A DNA stretch of 64,000 bases from Berkiella_A sp050252335 (GCA_050252335.1 JBFWLB010000006.1:17686-81685), one strand, 5' to 3'; counted from the first letter of the stretch, positions 25,861 to 35,742 are shown. Numbers and translations are program-made. The notes: generated by a model from the sequence alone, not told the origin.

Positions 25861-27321
25861 ATGGATTTAATTACAGTCAGCGCTTTTAGTTTGTATTTGC
25901 TTGTTGTTGTTGCAATAGCGCTGGTAGCGTATCAACGAACTCAGAATTTAGGTGACTTTGTTTTAGGCGGAAGACAATTAGGCGGTCCAGTTGCAGCACT
26001 GAGTGCTGGAGCCTCTGATATGAGCGCTTGGTTACTCTTAGGCTTGCCTGGAGCAGTTTATACTTTTGGCTTAAATCAGATATGGCTCCCTATTGGGCTT
26101 ACACTGGGTGCTTATATTAGTTGGCGTCTAATAGCAAAACCATTAAGAGTTTATTCTCAATTTGCAAATGACTCTTTGACACTTCCAGCCTTTTTAGATA
26201 ATCGCTTTTTTGATAAGAGCGGTATTATTCGATGTCTCTTAGCTTTAGTAACACTCTTCTTTTTTGCTTTTTATACGGCATCTGGTTTAGTAGGGGGGGC
26301 TGTTTTACTACAACGCTTTAATATTTCCTATACTGAAGCACTATGGCTGGGCACTACTATTATCGTTGCTTATACTTTCATTGGCGGCTTTTTAGCAGTA
26401 AGCTGGACAGATTTCTTTCAAGGCTCCTTCATGTTTATATGTTTGCTGCTGGTGCCTTTCATTGCAGTTTCTGAGTTGGGTGGTTGGTCGCAAATGGCAC
26501 AAACGATTCAGAATACAACACCTGAAAAATTGAACCCACTCCAAGATTTTAATGCTTTGCTCTTTTTTAATTTGATAGCATGGGGCTTAGGCTATTTTGG
26601 TCAGCCTCATATTTTGGTTCGATTTATGGCAGTGAAAACACTCAAAGATATTGCAATTGCAAGACGTATTTGCGTTGGCTGGATGAGTTTTTCAATGATG
26701 GGAGCGGTATTAATTGGTATTGTCGGAGTAAGTTACTTCTATCAAAAAGAATTACATCCTGAGTCTATTTTTATTTTATTTTCTCAATCACTGTTTTCAC
26801 CTTGGTTGGCTGGTATTTTATTTGCAGCTATTTTGTCTTCCATCATGTGTGCTATTGATTCACAGATGCTAGCATCTTCCAGTGCGTTAACAGAAGATAT
26901 TTATCATAAATGGGTTCATAAAAGTGCAAAACCCAAACATCTCATGTGGATTGGTCGATTTGCAATTATAGTCATTGCTGCGGTTGCGGTGTATTTAGCA
27001 AGAGATCCAGAGAGCCGTGTTATTCACCTCGTTGCTTTTGCGTGGGCAGGATTGGGAAGTGCTTTTGGTCCAGCTGTGATTGGGGCTTTATATTGGCGTA
27101 GAATGACTGCAAAAGGTGCAATGGCAGGTATTGTGGTGGGTGCATTGGCAGTTATTATTTGGCATTTGAATATAGGTGGTATTTTTGATTTATATGAAAT
27201 CATACCAGGCTTTTTTCTTGGCACATTAGCCATGATTGTTGGCAGCTTGCTTGATGAGCCACCAGCAAAAGAAATCACGGATCAATTTGATGAAGTCAAG
27301 GCATTTATCAAAGCATCTTAA
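25861..27321 (+). CDS. putP: Sodium/proline symporter
   Basis: 486 residues from the ATG at 25861, preferred over an in-frame GTG nine bases upstream that lacks a ribosome site. It is a sodium:solute symporter of the PutP branch with about 13 transmembrane helices: 'FVLGGRQLGGPVAALSAGASDMSAWLLLGLPGAVY', 'SWTDFFQGSFMF', 'GYFGQPHILVRFMAV' and 'SSIMCAIDSQMLASSSALTEDIY'. These are signature blocks of proline transporters. putA follows 18 bases later on the same strand, so uptake and oxidation of proline are made from one transcript. In enterics putP and putA are divergent. Confidence 0.93.
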   Translation: MDLITVSAFSLYLLVVVAIALVAYQRTQNLGDFVLGGRQLGGPVAALSAGASDMSAWLLLGLPGAVYTFGLNQIWLPIGLTLGAYISWRLIAKPLRVYSQFANDSLTLPAFLDNRFFDKSGIIRCLLALVTLFFFAFYTASGLVGGAVLLQRFNISYTEALWLGTTIIVAYTFIGGFLAVSWTDFFQGSFMFICLLLVPFIAVSELGGWSQMAQTIQNTTPEKLNPLQDFNALLFFNLIAWGLGYFGQPHILVRFMAVKTLKDIAIARRICVGWMSFSMMGAVLIGIVGVSYFYQKELHPESIFILFSQSLFSPWLAGILFAAILSSIMCAIDSQMLASSSALTEDIYHKWVHKSAKPKHLMWIGRFAIIVIAAVAVYLARDPESRVIHLVAFAWAGLGSAFGPAVIGALYWRRMTAKGAMAGIVVGALAVIIWHLNIGGIFDLYEIIPGFFLGTLAMIVGSLLDEPPAKEITDQFDEVKAFIKAS

Positions 27322-27339
27322 AAGTAGTAAGGATTTATA

Positions 27340-30300
27340 ATGTTTAATGCTGAGTTTGAAACCATTGCTAATCTCGAACAAACGAAACACTTAGATAAGC
27401 TTTATCGCCAAGATGAAGAACAGTTAGTAAATGTGCTTTTAGAGAAAGCGGCTATTAATAATATGGATATGCGATCCATTCAAGAAGAAGCAATTCAGCT
27501 TGTGACAGAGTTACGCAAGCAAAGAACCACAAAAGGTGGTTTAGATGCCTTTATGTTTCAATATGATTTATCCAGCGAAGAGGGCATTGCTTTAATGTGT
27601 TTGGCAGAAGCCTTATTGCGCATACCTGACAAAGAAAATATTGATAAATTAATTCGAGATAAATTGGTTTCTGCTAATTGGAGTGCGCATTTAGGTAAGA
27701 GTCATTCTTTGTTTGTGAATGCAGCTACTTGGGCATTGATGTTAACAGGTAAGATGATTGCTCAGCCACATCATGAATCTTTTACTGAACATGGTAAAGG
27801 GCTGACAAGTGCATTGAAAAAATTAGCAACAAAGGGTGGTGAGCCCATTGTGCGTCAAGCAATTAGCCAAGCAATGAAAATATTAGGCAAGCAATTTGTC
27901 ATGGGGCGTAGCATTCAAGAAGCATTGAAAAGAGCGCGTGATAAAGAAGCAATGGGCTATCGATATTCCTATGACATGTTGGGTGAAGCTGCATTTACAG
28001 CGGATGATGCAAAGCGTTATTTAGATGCTTATGTGCGTGCGATAGAAGCGATTGGTGAAGAAAGCGCAGGAAAGGGGCCTTTTGTTGGTCCTGGCATATC
28101 GATTAAATTATCTGCCTTGCATCCTCGCTATGAACTTTCTAAAACCAAGCGCGTTGAAACAGAGCTTTTAGCCAGTATGAATAAACTTATTCTACTTGCA
28201 AAAGAGAAAAATATTGGCCTTACCATTGATGCAGAAGAATCTTATCGATTAATGCCTTCTTTGAGGTTGCTAGAAAAAATATTAGCCTCAGGCATTGCGA
28301 AAGGATGGGATGGCCTAGGATTGGCCGTACAGGCTTATCAAAAACGTGCTTTGGCAGTGATTGATCATCTTAAATTTTTAAGTGATAAATATGATCAAAA
28401 ATTGTGTGTGCGCTTAGTCAAAGGGGCTTATTGGGACACAGAGATTAAATTAACACAAGTTCAAGGTTTAGAAGATTATCCAGTATTTACCCGTAAAGTG
28501 ACGACAGATGTCAATTACATCGCTTGTGTTAAAAAGCTATGCGAATATAAAGATTCTTTCTTTTTGCAATTTGCAACGCATAATGCACTTACTGTATCTA
28601 TTGTAAAGCATTTATGTAAGCAACATCATGTGGAGCATTATGAATATCAATGCTTACATGGTATGGGCGATCCTCTGTATGATCAAATTGTAAGTCAAAA
28701 ACCTTGTAGAGTTTATGCCCCTGTCGGTAGTCATGAAGATTTATTGGCCTATTTGGTACGTCGGTTATTAGAAAATGGTGCTAACTCTTCTTTTGTAAAC
28801 CGTATTGCAAATGATGAGTTGCCTTTAGAATCGATTATTCAAAGCCCAATGGAAAAGCTGAAGAGCTATAGCAGCAAGCGGCATCCGAATATTCCTTTAC
28901 CTAAAAATTTATTTGGTGAGCAGCGTTTAAATTCAAAGGGCTTGGATTTAGCGCAACCGAAAGCGTTTTATCCTGTTTTAAAAGAAATTGAATTGCTTGC
29001 CAACAAGATGCATTTTGCACAGCCTACTTTTTTAGAACAAAAAAATACAACAGCTGTTAAATGTTATTCTCCTATAGACACAAAACATTGTTTGGGAGAG
29101 GTCGTTCAGGCAACGCCTGAGAGTATTTTATTAGCCGTAGATAAAGCAGATGAAGCCTATCAAAAATGGCGTTTGAGTGATGCCACTACGCGTAGTCATT
29201 TACTCAATCAAGCAGCCGATGTGCTGGAAAACAACAGAACTGAATTATTGGCTCTCTTAATGTATGAAGGCGGAAAAATTTTAGAAGATGCGGTCAATGA
29301 ACTCAGGGAGGCAGTTGATTTTTGTCGCTATTATGCACAAGAGGCATTGAAACATCATCAAGCCATCACGCTGAAAGGCCCTACGGGTGAATTGAATCAA
29401 TTCAGCTTGCATGGACGTGGCATTATTGCTTGTATCAGTCCGTGGAATTTTCCTTTAGCAATCTTTATCGGTCAGGTGACAGCTGCACTTGCCAGTGGAA
29501 ATTGTGTGATTGCAAAACCTGCTGCTCAGACAACATTAATCGCACAGCGTGCAATTGATTTTCTGCACCAGGCAGGATTTGCTAAGGCTGTTGTGCAATT
29601 ATTACCGACATCAGGACATTTGGTGAGTGAGCATTTGTTAAAAGATGTGCGTGTTCGAGGCGTGTTGTTCACTGGCTCAACCGAAACAGCAAGAAATATA
29701 AACCAATTGCTTGCAAACAGACCTGGAGCGATTGTGCCTTTTGTTGCAGAAACAGGCGGACAAAATGCAATGATTGTTGATTCATCTGCATTGGCAGAGC
29801 AAGTAGTGAACGATGTTATTACTTCTGCTTTTAAAAGCGCAGGTCAACGTTGTTCTGCTTTGCGTGTATTGTTTGTTCAAGAAGATATTGCCGATAAAAT
29901 TATTACAATGTTAAAAGGCGCCACACAAGAGCTTGTGGTGGGCAACCCTGTGGATTTCACAACGGATATTGGGCCTGTAATTAGCAATTCTGCAAAAGAT
30001 GAATTGTTAAGCCATGCGATGAAGATGGATAAGCTTGGCAAAAAAATATGTGAGGCTAAACTTTCTGACGGGCAGGTTGGTTGTTATTTTGCGCCTCGAG
30101 CTTATGAAATCGAAAGTATGGACGTGTTGGAGAATGAAGTATTTGGGCCTGTGTTGCACGTTATACGTTTTAAAGGTCGGGATCTAGATAAAGTCATTCA
30201 ATCAATCAATCAAACAGGTTTTGGTTTAACGCTTGGTATTCATAGTCGAATTGATGAAACAATTGATTATATTATTGCGCGTGTTAATGTCGGTAATATT

Positions 30301-30495
30301 TATGTAAACCGTAATATGATTGGTGCTGTTGTCGGGGTTCAGCCCTTTGGTGGTGAAGGTTTGTCTGGAACAGGTCCTAAAGCGGGAGGCCCTCATTATT
30401 TGATTCGTTTATCAACCGAGCGCACCTTATCTGTGAACACAACCGCTTCTGGTGGTAATGCTTCTTTAATGTCTTTATGTGATAACGATTCATAA
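27340..30495 (+). CDS. putA: Bifunctional proline dehydrogenase / delta-1-pyrroline-5-carboxylate dehydrogenase
   Basis: 1051 residues converting proline to glutamate in two steps. A helical N-terminal arm leads into the FAD-dependent proline dehydrogenase barrel (about residues 200-500; 'GPGISIKLSALHPRYE', 'VRLVKGAYWDTEIK', and 'RRLLENGANSSFVNRIAN'). The aldehyde dehydrogenase domain follows (about 560-1030; 'ISPWNFPLAIFIGQVTAAL', 'FVAETGGQNAMIV', catalytic Cys in 'SAGQRCSALR', 'ENEVFGPVLHVIRF'). There is no N-terminal ribbon-helix-helix DNA-binding domain and no extra C-terminal domain as in E. coli PutA of about 1,320 residues. It is therefore a short form that cannot repress its own operon in the enteric manner. 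Confidence 0.95.
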   Translation: MFNAEFETIANLEQTKHLDKLYRQDEEQLVNVLLEKAAINNMDMRSIQEEAIQLVTELRKQRTTKGGLDAFMFQYDLSSEEGIALMCLAEALLRIPDKENIDKLIRDKLVSANWSAHLGKSHSLFVNAATWALMLTGKMIAQPHHESFTEHGKGLTSALKKLATKGGEPIVRQAISQAMKILGKQFVMGRSIQEALKRARDKEAMGYRYSYDMLGEAAFTADDAKRYLDAYVRAIEAIGEESAGKGPFVGPGISIKLSALHPRYELSKTKRVETELLASMNKLILLAKEKNIGLTIDAEESYRLMPSLRLLEKILASGIAKGWDGLGLAVQAYQKRALAVIDHLKFLSDKYDQKLCVRLVKGAYWDTEIKLTQVQGLEDYPVFTRKVTTDVNYIACVKKLCEYKDSFFLQFATHNALTVSIVKHLCKQHHVEHYEYQCLHGMGDPLYDQIVSQKPCRVYAPVGSHEDLLAYLVRRLLENGANSSFVNRIANDELPLESIIQSPMEKLKSYSSKRHPNIPLPKNLFGEQRLNSKGLDLAQPKAFYPVLKEIELLANKMHFAQPTFLEQKNTTAVKCYSPIDTKHCLGEVVQATPESILLAVDKADEAYQKWRLSDATTRSHLLNQAADVLENNRTELLALLMYEGGKILEDAVNELREAVDFCRYYAQEALKHHQAITLKGPTGELNQFSLHGRGIIACISPWNFPLAIFIGQVTAALASGNCVIAKPAAQTTLIAQRAIDFLHQAGFAKAVVQLLPTSGHLVSEHLLKDVRVRGVLFTGSTETARNINQLLANRPGAIVPFVAETGGQNAMIVDSSALAEQVVNDVITSAFKSAGQRCSALRVLFVQEDIADKIITMLKGATQELVVGNPVDFTTDIGPVISNSAKDELLSHAMKMDKLGKKICEAKLSDGQVGCYFAPRAYEIESMDVLENEVFGPVLHVIRFKGRDLDKVIQSINQTGFGLTLGIHSRIDETIDYIIARVNVGNIYVNRNMIGAVVGVQPFGGEGLSGTGPKAGGPHYLIRLSTERTLSVNTTASGGNASLMSLCDNDS

Positions 30496-30515
30496 GGGGG
30501 CTACCTCCCCCCTTC
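30493..30515 (+). terminator. Possible terminator of putA
   Basis: The putA stop overlaps AAGGGGG, CTACCT, then a run of Cs and TT: a strong GC hairpin of about seven pairs. There is no real T-tract after it because the left end of RAYT copy 2 begins within two bases. It may be a terminator truncated or reshaped by the insertion. Confidence 0.4.
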
Positions 30516-30516
30516 C

Positions 30517-31771
30517 AGGACAGCCACATTAAGTTGCTTTACCCAAAATCTTTGCGCTAGAATTCTTTTCCGTAATAGGGAAATTATTTTAGCTCATGAC
30601 CTTAGCTCGCTCAGAACAAATCGATTTGAATGCAACGCCGTATTATCACGTCATGAACCGATGTGTGCGTCGTAGTTTTCTCTGTGGTTTCGATGAACTT
30701 ACTCAAACGGACTATTCTCATCGCAAAGCATGGATTGTCGATCGCTTAAAATATTTAGCCGATATCTTCGCAATAAAAATCTGCGCTTACGCCATCATGA
30801 GTAATCATTATCATGTTGTTTTATATGTAGAAGAAAAACAGGCAGAGGCTTGGTCAGAAGAAGAAATTATTCATCGTTGGGCATCTATTTTTCCCAAAGA
30901 TGCCAAAGAAAATAAACATTTAAGGCAAAAAATTCAGCTTTGGAAAGAACGCTTAACAAGTATTAGCTGGTTTATGCGTTGCTTAAATGAGCGTATTGCA
31001 AGAGATGTGAATGAAGAGGATGATACTGCAGGGCGATTCTGGGAGGGGCGTTTTAAATCACAAGCCTTATTAGATGAAGGTGCATTGTTGAGTGCAATGG
31101 TCTATGTGGATTTAAATCCGGTCAGAGCAGGAGTTGTTCAAAAACCGGAAGATGCGGAATTTACTTCTATTCATGAACGCATTCAGCATATTTCCAAACA
31201 ATTAAGAATGAGTAAATTAAAATCTATCAAACAACAAAAGCGTGAAAGAGCAGATATCTATAACGGCCTCGCGCAACCCAAATCTTTAGTGCCTTTTGCC
31301 AACATTTCAAAATATCACTCCCATGCCATCGATTTTAAACTTGTGGATTATTTAGAGCTTGTGGATTATACCGGCAGAGTAATTCGTGATGATAAAGAAG
31401 CTGGCTCTATTCCTGAGTATTTAGCGCCTATCTTGACCCGATTACAATTCAAACCCACAAACTGGGTATCATTGGTAAAAAATTTAGGTAAAAGCTTCTC
31501 TCATGCAATAGGTAGTGAAATCTTACTGCTTAATTTTGGAAAAGAGGGAAAGAAGGGGTTAAAAGGTATCACTCAGGCAAAGAAAATATATAATAATCTT
31601 CAAGCAATAGCTTAACTTATTCTGCACTTTATGCAATCTGTCGATTCACAATATAAAAATCCTATCTAATTCTATTTTTTTGAAATTTAATTAGTTTGCA
31701 TATCAGAATTGTGTGACTATCTTGATAAATATGAATAATAATTTATTGCTAAAAATATATATGGCTGTCCT
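30517..31771 (+). mobile_element. RAYT transposase element, copy 2 (1255 bp)
   Basis: The ends are AGGACAGCCA at 30517-30526 and TGGCTGTCCT at 31762-31771, the same perfect 10-bp inverted repeat as copy 1. The left flank keeps TTAAGTTG and TACCCAAAA. The right flank keeps AAAAATCCTATCTAA after the gene and AAAAATATATA before the terminal repeat. Length differs from copy 1 by one base. Silent differences are frequent, so the copies separated some time ago. It lies directly behind putA. Confidence 0.86.
30596..31615 (+). CDS. REP-associated tyrosine transposase (RAYT), copy 2
   Basis: 339 residues, the same length as copy 1, with the same HUH motif 'SNHYHVVLYV' and the same 'GRFWEGRFKSQALLDEGALLSAMVYVDLNPVRAG' block. 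Differences from copy 1 concentrate between residues 180 and 215 and in the C-terminal third; the catalytic N-terminal half is almost unchanged. The frame is intact with no indels, so this copy should still make a full protein. No strong ribosome site precedes the ATG. The insertion sits between putA and a convergent gene and breaks neither. Confidence 0.88.
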   Translation: MTLARSEQIDLNATPYYHVMNRCVRRSFLCGFDELTQTDYSHRKAWIVDRLKYLADIFAIKICAYAIMSNHYHVVLYVEEKQAEAWSEEEIIHRWASIFPKDAKENKHLRQKIQLWKERLTSISWFMRCLNERIARDVNEEDDTAGRFWEGRFKSQALLDEGALLSAMVYVDLNPVRAGVVQKPEDAEFTSIHERIQHISKQLRMSKLKSIKQQKRERADIYNGLAQPKSLVPFANISKYHSHAIDFKLVDYLELVDYTGRVIRDDKEAGSIPEYLAPILTRLQFKPTNWVSLVKNLGKSFSHAIGSEILLLNFGKEGKKGLKGITQAKKIYNNLQAIA

Positions 31772-31820
31772 ATATATAATACAGCGTATAGTTAAATTGG
31801 ATGTCCTATTTTAAATTCGT

Positions 31821-32945
31821 TTATTGGTCGGATTTTTTGATATAAACCCATAAATGTTGATTATTTTTTTCATGACTTGAGGTTCTGTATTCATAGCTGG
31901 TAGCATCTATTTTGTCTAATCGATTTCCGCCAATGTACACCCATTCGTTTAAAGGGATCATCATTTTACTGTTAATTTGGTATTGGCTATAGGCTTTGTC
32001 ATTCATTTGATTGGGTTGTTCAATGGTTGTGTTAACACTTAAAATTTCCAAAATAACTTTATCTGATCCTGGTGTATAAATAGGGCGGACATGTAATCCA
32101 CTATTGAGTTGATGATACTCGTATGATTGAGCACTGGCACCACGATTTGCTTGAAAATTACCTTCAGCAAGGGTTGAAGAACTTGAATTGCTATTAGCAT
32201 TTTTGAGTGTGAAATCAGCGCCTGGCGTAGCTGGAATATTAATAGGCAAATCAGTCGTTGTTGGGTTTTCAATGCTCAAGAGCGTACCATCATCCTCATC
32301 GTCCGTCGTAGTGCTGGGAGTAGGGATAATAATCTTGGTTCCTAATTCGGCAGGTAAGGTGAGTTCTTGGTTTGTACTGATTGACGTTGCCTTTTGGTTT
32401 AAGTTGCGTTGCGCTTGACTGCGGTCTTGATAGGCATATTGATGGTTTAATAAAGGTAAAGTAACATCTGTTTTAACAAAAGCAACCTCACCACTTTGTA
32501 CTAAAATCTCATCGGTTTTACGCTCAGTTTCTCGAGAAGTTGAGCGTATGTATCGTGTGCCTTTATCTAGGCTACCAGCCCTTAAATCTGTTTGGTTGTT
32601 TTCATCAATACCAGCAACATTAGAAGGTGCTGTATTGCCATGGTAAAGTGTAATGCGTAATTGTACAGGCATCACATCTAATTCTGCCACAATGGCTTTT
32701 ATGGATGCATAGGTCTCTGGATCAGTTTTCAGTAATATTTTATTTTCAAATTGCTTGATTGTGGTGCTTTGAGGCAGAAGTGGCGCAATGGCATTTACAA
32801 TATCATTACTGCTACGGTATTTTAAATCTATTAAATAAATCTGATTATCAGCAAATGCCGTTAAGGGGATAAAAATAATTAAAAATGCCCAAGCAATCAC
32901 AAGACTTAAGTATTGTGATTGCTGATTAAAGGAGCAGTTTTTCAT
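31821..32945 (-). CDS. Secreted protein with a secretin-like N domain
   Basis: 374 residues. A signal peptide is clear ('YLSLVIAWAFLIIFIPLTAFA'). Residues about 34-95 resemble the N1/NolW domain of secretins: 'IYLIDLKYRSSNDIVNAIAPLLPQ', 'NKILLKTDPETYASIKAIVAELD'. The remainder is Ser/Thr/Asn-rich with a low-complexity middle. It has no secretin pore domain and no membrane segment. It may be a periplasmic accessory of a secretion or pilus system, but none is encoded nearby. The domain call is by pattern only. It lies downstream of purB on the same strand, beyond a hairpin, so it probably has its own promoter. Confidence 0.6.
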   Translation of the reverse strand: MKNCSFNQQSQYLSLVIAWAFLIIFIPLTAFADNQIYLIDLKYRSSNDIVNAIAPLLPQSTTIKQFENKILLKTDPETYASIKAIVAELDVMPVQLRITLYHGNTAPSNVAGIDENNQTDLRAGSLDKGTRYIRSTSRETERKTDEILVQSGEVAFVKTDVTLPLLNHQYAYQDRSQAQRNLNQKATSISTNQELTLPAELGTKIIIPTPSTTTDDEDDGTLLSIENPTTTDLPINIPATPGADFTLKNANSNSSSSTLAEGNFQANRGASAQSYEYHQLNSGLHVRPIYTPGSDKVILEILSVNTTIEQPNQMNDKAYSQYQINSKMMIPLNEWVYIGGNRLDKIDATSYEYRTSSHEKNNQHLWVYIKKSDQ

Positions 32946-33045
32946 GGCATTTGTTCTTAAGTAATAGAGATATATTATTAAGAACTATAGTATACCCTTT
33001 ACGGGTATGAATCATCGGTTGTGGGTATATATATGAATAGTTGTA

Positions 33046-33082
33046 ATGGCAGAGAGGTGCTCGGTTTGCTCCTCTCTACCAT
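33046..33082 (-). terminator. Possible terminator after purB
   Basis: ATGG-AGAGAGG pairs with CCTCTCT-CCAT around a loop of about 13 bases. The position, 22 bases after the purB stop in the reading direction, suits a terminator. On the minus strand the hairpin is followed only by ACAACTATTC, a poor T-tract, so efficiency is doubtful. Confidence 0.45.
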
Positions 33083-33103
33083 TTAATTTAAGAGGCTGTT
33101 AAT

Positions 33104-34480
33104 CTAATCTTTATGAAATTTCATAAGGCTAGAACAAAGACCCACGTAGTCGTGAGGGGTTAAGTGCTTTAGTCGATTTTTAACCTCAAAAGGTAATTTT
33201 AAAGTATCAATAAAATCACTTAATGTATTTTTTGTAATTTCCTTACCGCGAGTGAAGCTTTTTAATTGTTCATAAGCATCAGTTACTTGATATTTTCTTA
33301 ACACAGTTTGAATGGCTTCACCTAAGACTTCCCAATGATTATTGAGATCTTCTTTTATTTTCGCTTCATTCACTTCTAATTTTCTAAGTCCTTTGATGAG
33401 GGACTGCATCGCTAAATAATGGTATCCGATGGCTACTCCAATGTTTCTTAAAACAGTTGAATCCGTTAAATCACGTTGCCATCTTGAAATAGGTAATTTT
33501 TCAGCCATGTGACAAAGCAATGCATTACACAGACCTAAATTACCTTCTGCATTTTCAAAATCGATTGGGTTTACTTTATGTGGCATTGTTGATGAGCCGA
33601 CCTCTTTGCCAATCATTTTTTGTTTGAAATAATCAATTGAAACGTAGCTCCAGATATCTCTCGCAAAATCTATGAAGATTGTATTAATGCGTATTAAAGT
33701 ATGGAAATATTCTGCTTGATAATCATGTGGTTCAATTTGAGTTGTGAGTGGATTCCAAGTTAGACCAAAAGATTCTACAAATGTTTGTGAAAGTTTTATC
33801 CAATCGACTTGTGGACATGCAACTTCATGTGCATTGAAATTTCCAACTGCGCCATTTATCTTTCCTAAGATTTCAATATGCTCTAGTTGCTTCATTTGTC
33901 TTTTAAGACGATAGTCAACATTGGCAAATTCTTTGCCAAGTGTTGTGGGAGAAGCTGCTTGTCCATGTGTGCGAGACAGCATGGCACAGTTTTTATAATT
34001 TTCTGAAAAGACCCCAATCATTTCGCGTATCGTTTTTAGAGTGGGCATTAATACTTGACTTCGGATGTCTTTCAACATCAATGCATAAGATAAATTATTA
34101 ATATCTTCTGATGTGCAGGCAAAATGAATCAGTTCAAGATAAGGTGCAAATTCAGGATAGAGGGATAATGCCTCTTTTAAAAAATACTCTACTGATTTCA
34201 CATCATGATTTGTTTCACATTCGATGGCTTTGATACGTTGACAAGATTCAAGATTAAAGTTTTCATAAATGGTTAATAGCTTTGATTTCATTTTGTCTGT
34301 GAGTGGTGGAAGCTCAGAAATTCCTTTTTGATCGGTGATAGCAATCAACCATTTTATCTCAACAAGCAATCTGTATTGATTTAATGCATATTCACTTGCA
34401 TAGTTTGATAATTCAGAACATTTTTCACTATAACGACCATCTAAAGGTGATAAAGCTAATAGAGTAGAAAGCGTGCTCAT
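33104..34480 (-). CDS. purB: Adenylosuccinate lyase
   Basis: 458 residues from the ATG at 34480. CGGAGAC lies just before it, and the product then begins like other PurB proteins ('LLALSPLDGRYSEKC'). A longer frame from 34510 would overlap the mnmA stop and has no ribosome site. The fumarase/aspartase signature 'GSSTMPHKVNPIDFENAEGNL' and 'AMLSRTHGQAASPTTLGKEFAN' are present. PurB acts twice in purine synthesis, releasing fumarate from SAICAR and from adenylosuccinate. It lies 13 bases after mnmA in one operon, the same neighbourhood as in E. coli, where hflD usually intervenes; hflD is absent here. Confidence 0.95.
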   Translation of the reverse strand: MSTLSTLLALSPLDGRYSEKCSELSNYASEYALNQYRLLVEIKWLIAITDQKGISELPPLTDKMKSKLLTIYENFNLESCQRIKAIECETNHDVKSVEYFLKEALSLYPEFAPYLELIHFACTSEDINNLSYALMLKDIRSQVLMPTLKTIREMIGVFSENYKNCAMLSRTHGQAASPTTLGKEFANVDYRLKRQMKQLEHIEILGKINGAVGNFNAHEVACPQVDWIKLSQTFVESFGLTWNPLTTQIEPHDYQAEYFHTLIRINTIFIDFARDIWSYVSIDYFKQKMIGKEVGSSTMPHKVNPIDFENAEGNLGLCNALLCHMAEKLPISRWQRDLTDSTVLRNIGVAIGYHYLAMQSLIKGLRKLEVNEAKIKEDLNNHWEVLGEAIQTVLRKYQVTDAYEQLKSFTRGKEITKNTLSDFIDTLKLPFEVKNRLKHLTPHDYVGLCSSLMKFHKD

Positions 34481-34493
34481 TTTGTCTCCGATA

Positions 34494-35618
34494 TTAATAC
34501 CAAATGCCACCAGGACATTGTGTTGATTCTATAATTCCGCCACCTAAACAAATGTTACCATCATAAAATACGATGGATTGGCCGGGTGTAACAGCCCATT
34601 GATTTTCGTAAAAATAAATACGCGCTTTGCCTGACGCGTCAATTTCAACTTCACATTCTGCTTCTTGATGACGATAGCGTACTTTTGCTTTTGTTTTAAA
34701 ATGTGTTGAAGGAGGTGTGCCTTTAATCCAAGTTAATTGTTGAGCTACTAATTCTTGGGTCAATAACCATGGATGTTCATGACCTTGGGCAGCAATCAGT
34801 ACATTTTGTTTGAGATCTTTGGCTGCGACGTACCAAGGTTGCTCATTCGATTCTTTGAGACCACCAATTTTTAAGCCTTGGCGTTGACCTAAGGTGTAAT
34901 ACATCAAGCCATCGTGTTTGCCAATAATTTTCCCTTCGGGTGTTTTGATGTCGCCTGGTTGGGCCGCTAAAAACTCTTTTAAAAATTCTTTGAATTTTCG
35001 TTCACCAATAAAGCAAATGCCAGTGCTGTCCTTTTTGCTATGTGTTGTTAACTTTAAATCTTTGGCAATGGCACGAACTTGGGGCTTTTCTAAGTGTCCC
35101 ACTGGAAATAGGCTGTTGTTTAATTGATATTGATTGAGTGCATGCAAAAAGTAGCTTTGATCTTTATTCAGATCGTGTCCTTTGTACAAAACGGCAAAAT
35201 CGTCTTCTTGAAAGCATTGCACATAATGACCAGTAGCAATTTTATCTGCTCCAATTTTTTGTGCGTATTCTAAAAAGGCTTTGAATTTAATTTCTTTATT
35301 GCAGAGGATATCTGGGTTAGGGGTACGTCCAGATTTATATTCATCTAAAAAATAGCTAAATACACGTTCCCAGTACTCTTGCGCAAAGTTAATGGTATGT
35401 AAGGGGATCTCAAGTATGTCGCATACCTGTTTAACGTCACGAAGATCATCTGCATAGCTACAGTATTCGCTATCATTGTCTTCGTCCCAATTTTTCATAA
35501 AGAGTGCTTCTACGTGGTAGCCTTGCTGTTTTAGCAGCCACGCAGTGACCGAAGAGTCTACGCCACCAGACAGGCCTACAATTACGGTTTGTTCTTTTGT
35601 GTTTGTTGATAAACTCAC
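34494..35618 (-). CDS. mnmA: tRNA-specific 2-thiouridylase
   Basis: 374 residues. MnmA adds sulphur to uridine 34 of the tRNAs for Lys, Glu and Gln. It has the PP-loop ATP site 'VGLSGGVDSSVTAWLLKQQG', the first catalytic Cys in 'TPNPDILCNKEIKF', 'ATGHYVQ', 'NKDQSYFLHAL', the second Cys in 'DSTGICFIGERKF' and the C-terminal 'PGQSIVFYDGNICLGGGII'. It is the first gene of the mnmA-purB pair and is divergent from icd across 124 bases that must contain both promoters. Confidence 0.96.
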   Translation of the reverse strand: MSLSTNTKEQTVIVGLSGGVDSSVTAWLLKQQGYHVEALFMKNWDEDNDSEYCSYADDLRDVKQVCDILEIPLHTINFAQEYWERVFSYFLDEYKSGRTPNPDILCNKEIKFKAFLEYAQKIGADKIATGHYVQCFQEDDFAVLYKGHDLNKDQSYFLHALNQYQLNNSLFPVGHLEKPQVRAIAKDLKLTTHSKKDSTGICFIGERKFKEFLKEFLAAQPGDIKTPEGKIIGKHDGLMYYTLGQRQGLKIGGLKESNEQPWYVAAKDLKQNVLIAAQGHEHPWLLTQELVAQQLTWIKGTPPSTHFKTKAKVRYRHQEAECEVEIDASGKARIYFYENQWAVTPGQSIVFYDGNICLGGGIIESTQCPGGIWY

Positions 35619-35742
35619 TTTGGGTACGCTTTATAACTTCTATTTAAGACGGCTACCTATTCTAACACAGCAAAATTTATTTTTCGTCTGAGTTGCTTTT
35701 CGTTACACTAATGCTCACTTCTGATAAAAATAGGGATAGATA

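Noticed and set aside
34480..34510. Longer purB start at 34510
   Set aside because: The extra ten residues overlap the end of mnmA, lack a ribosome site and do not resemble PurB N-termini; the ATG at 34480 has GGAG in front.
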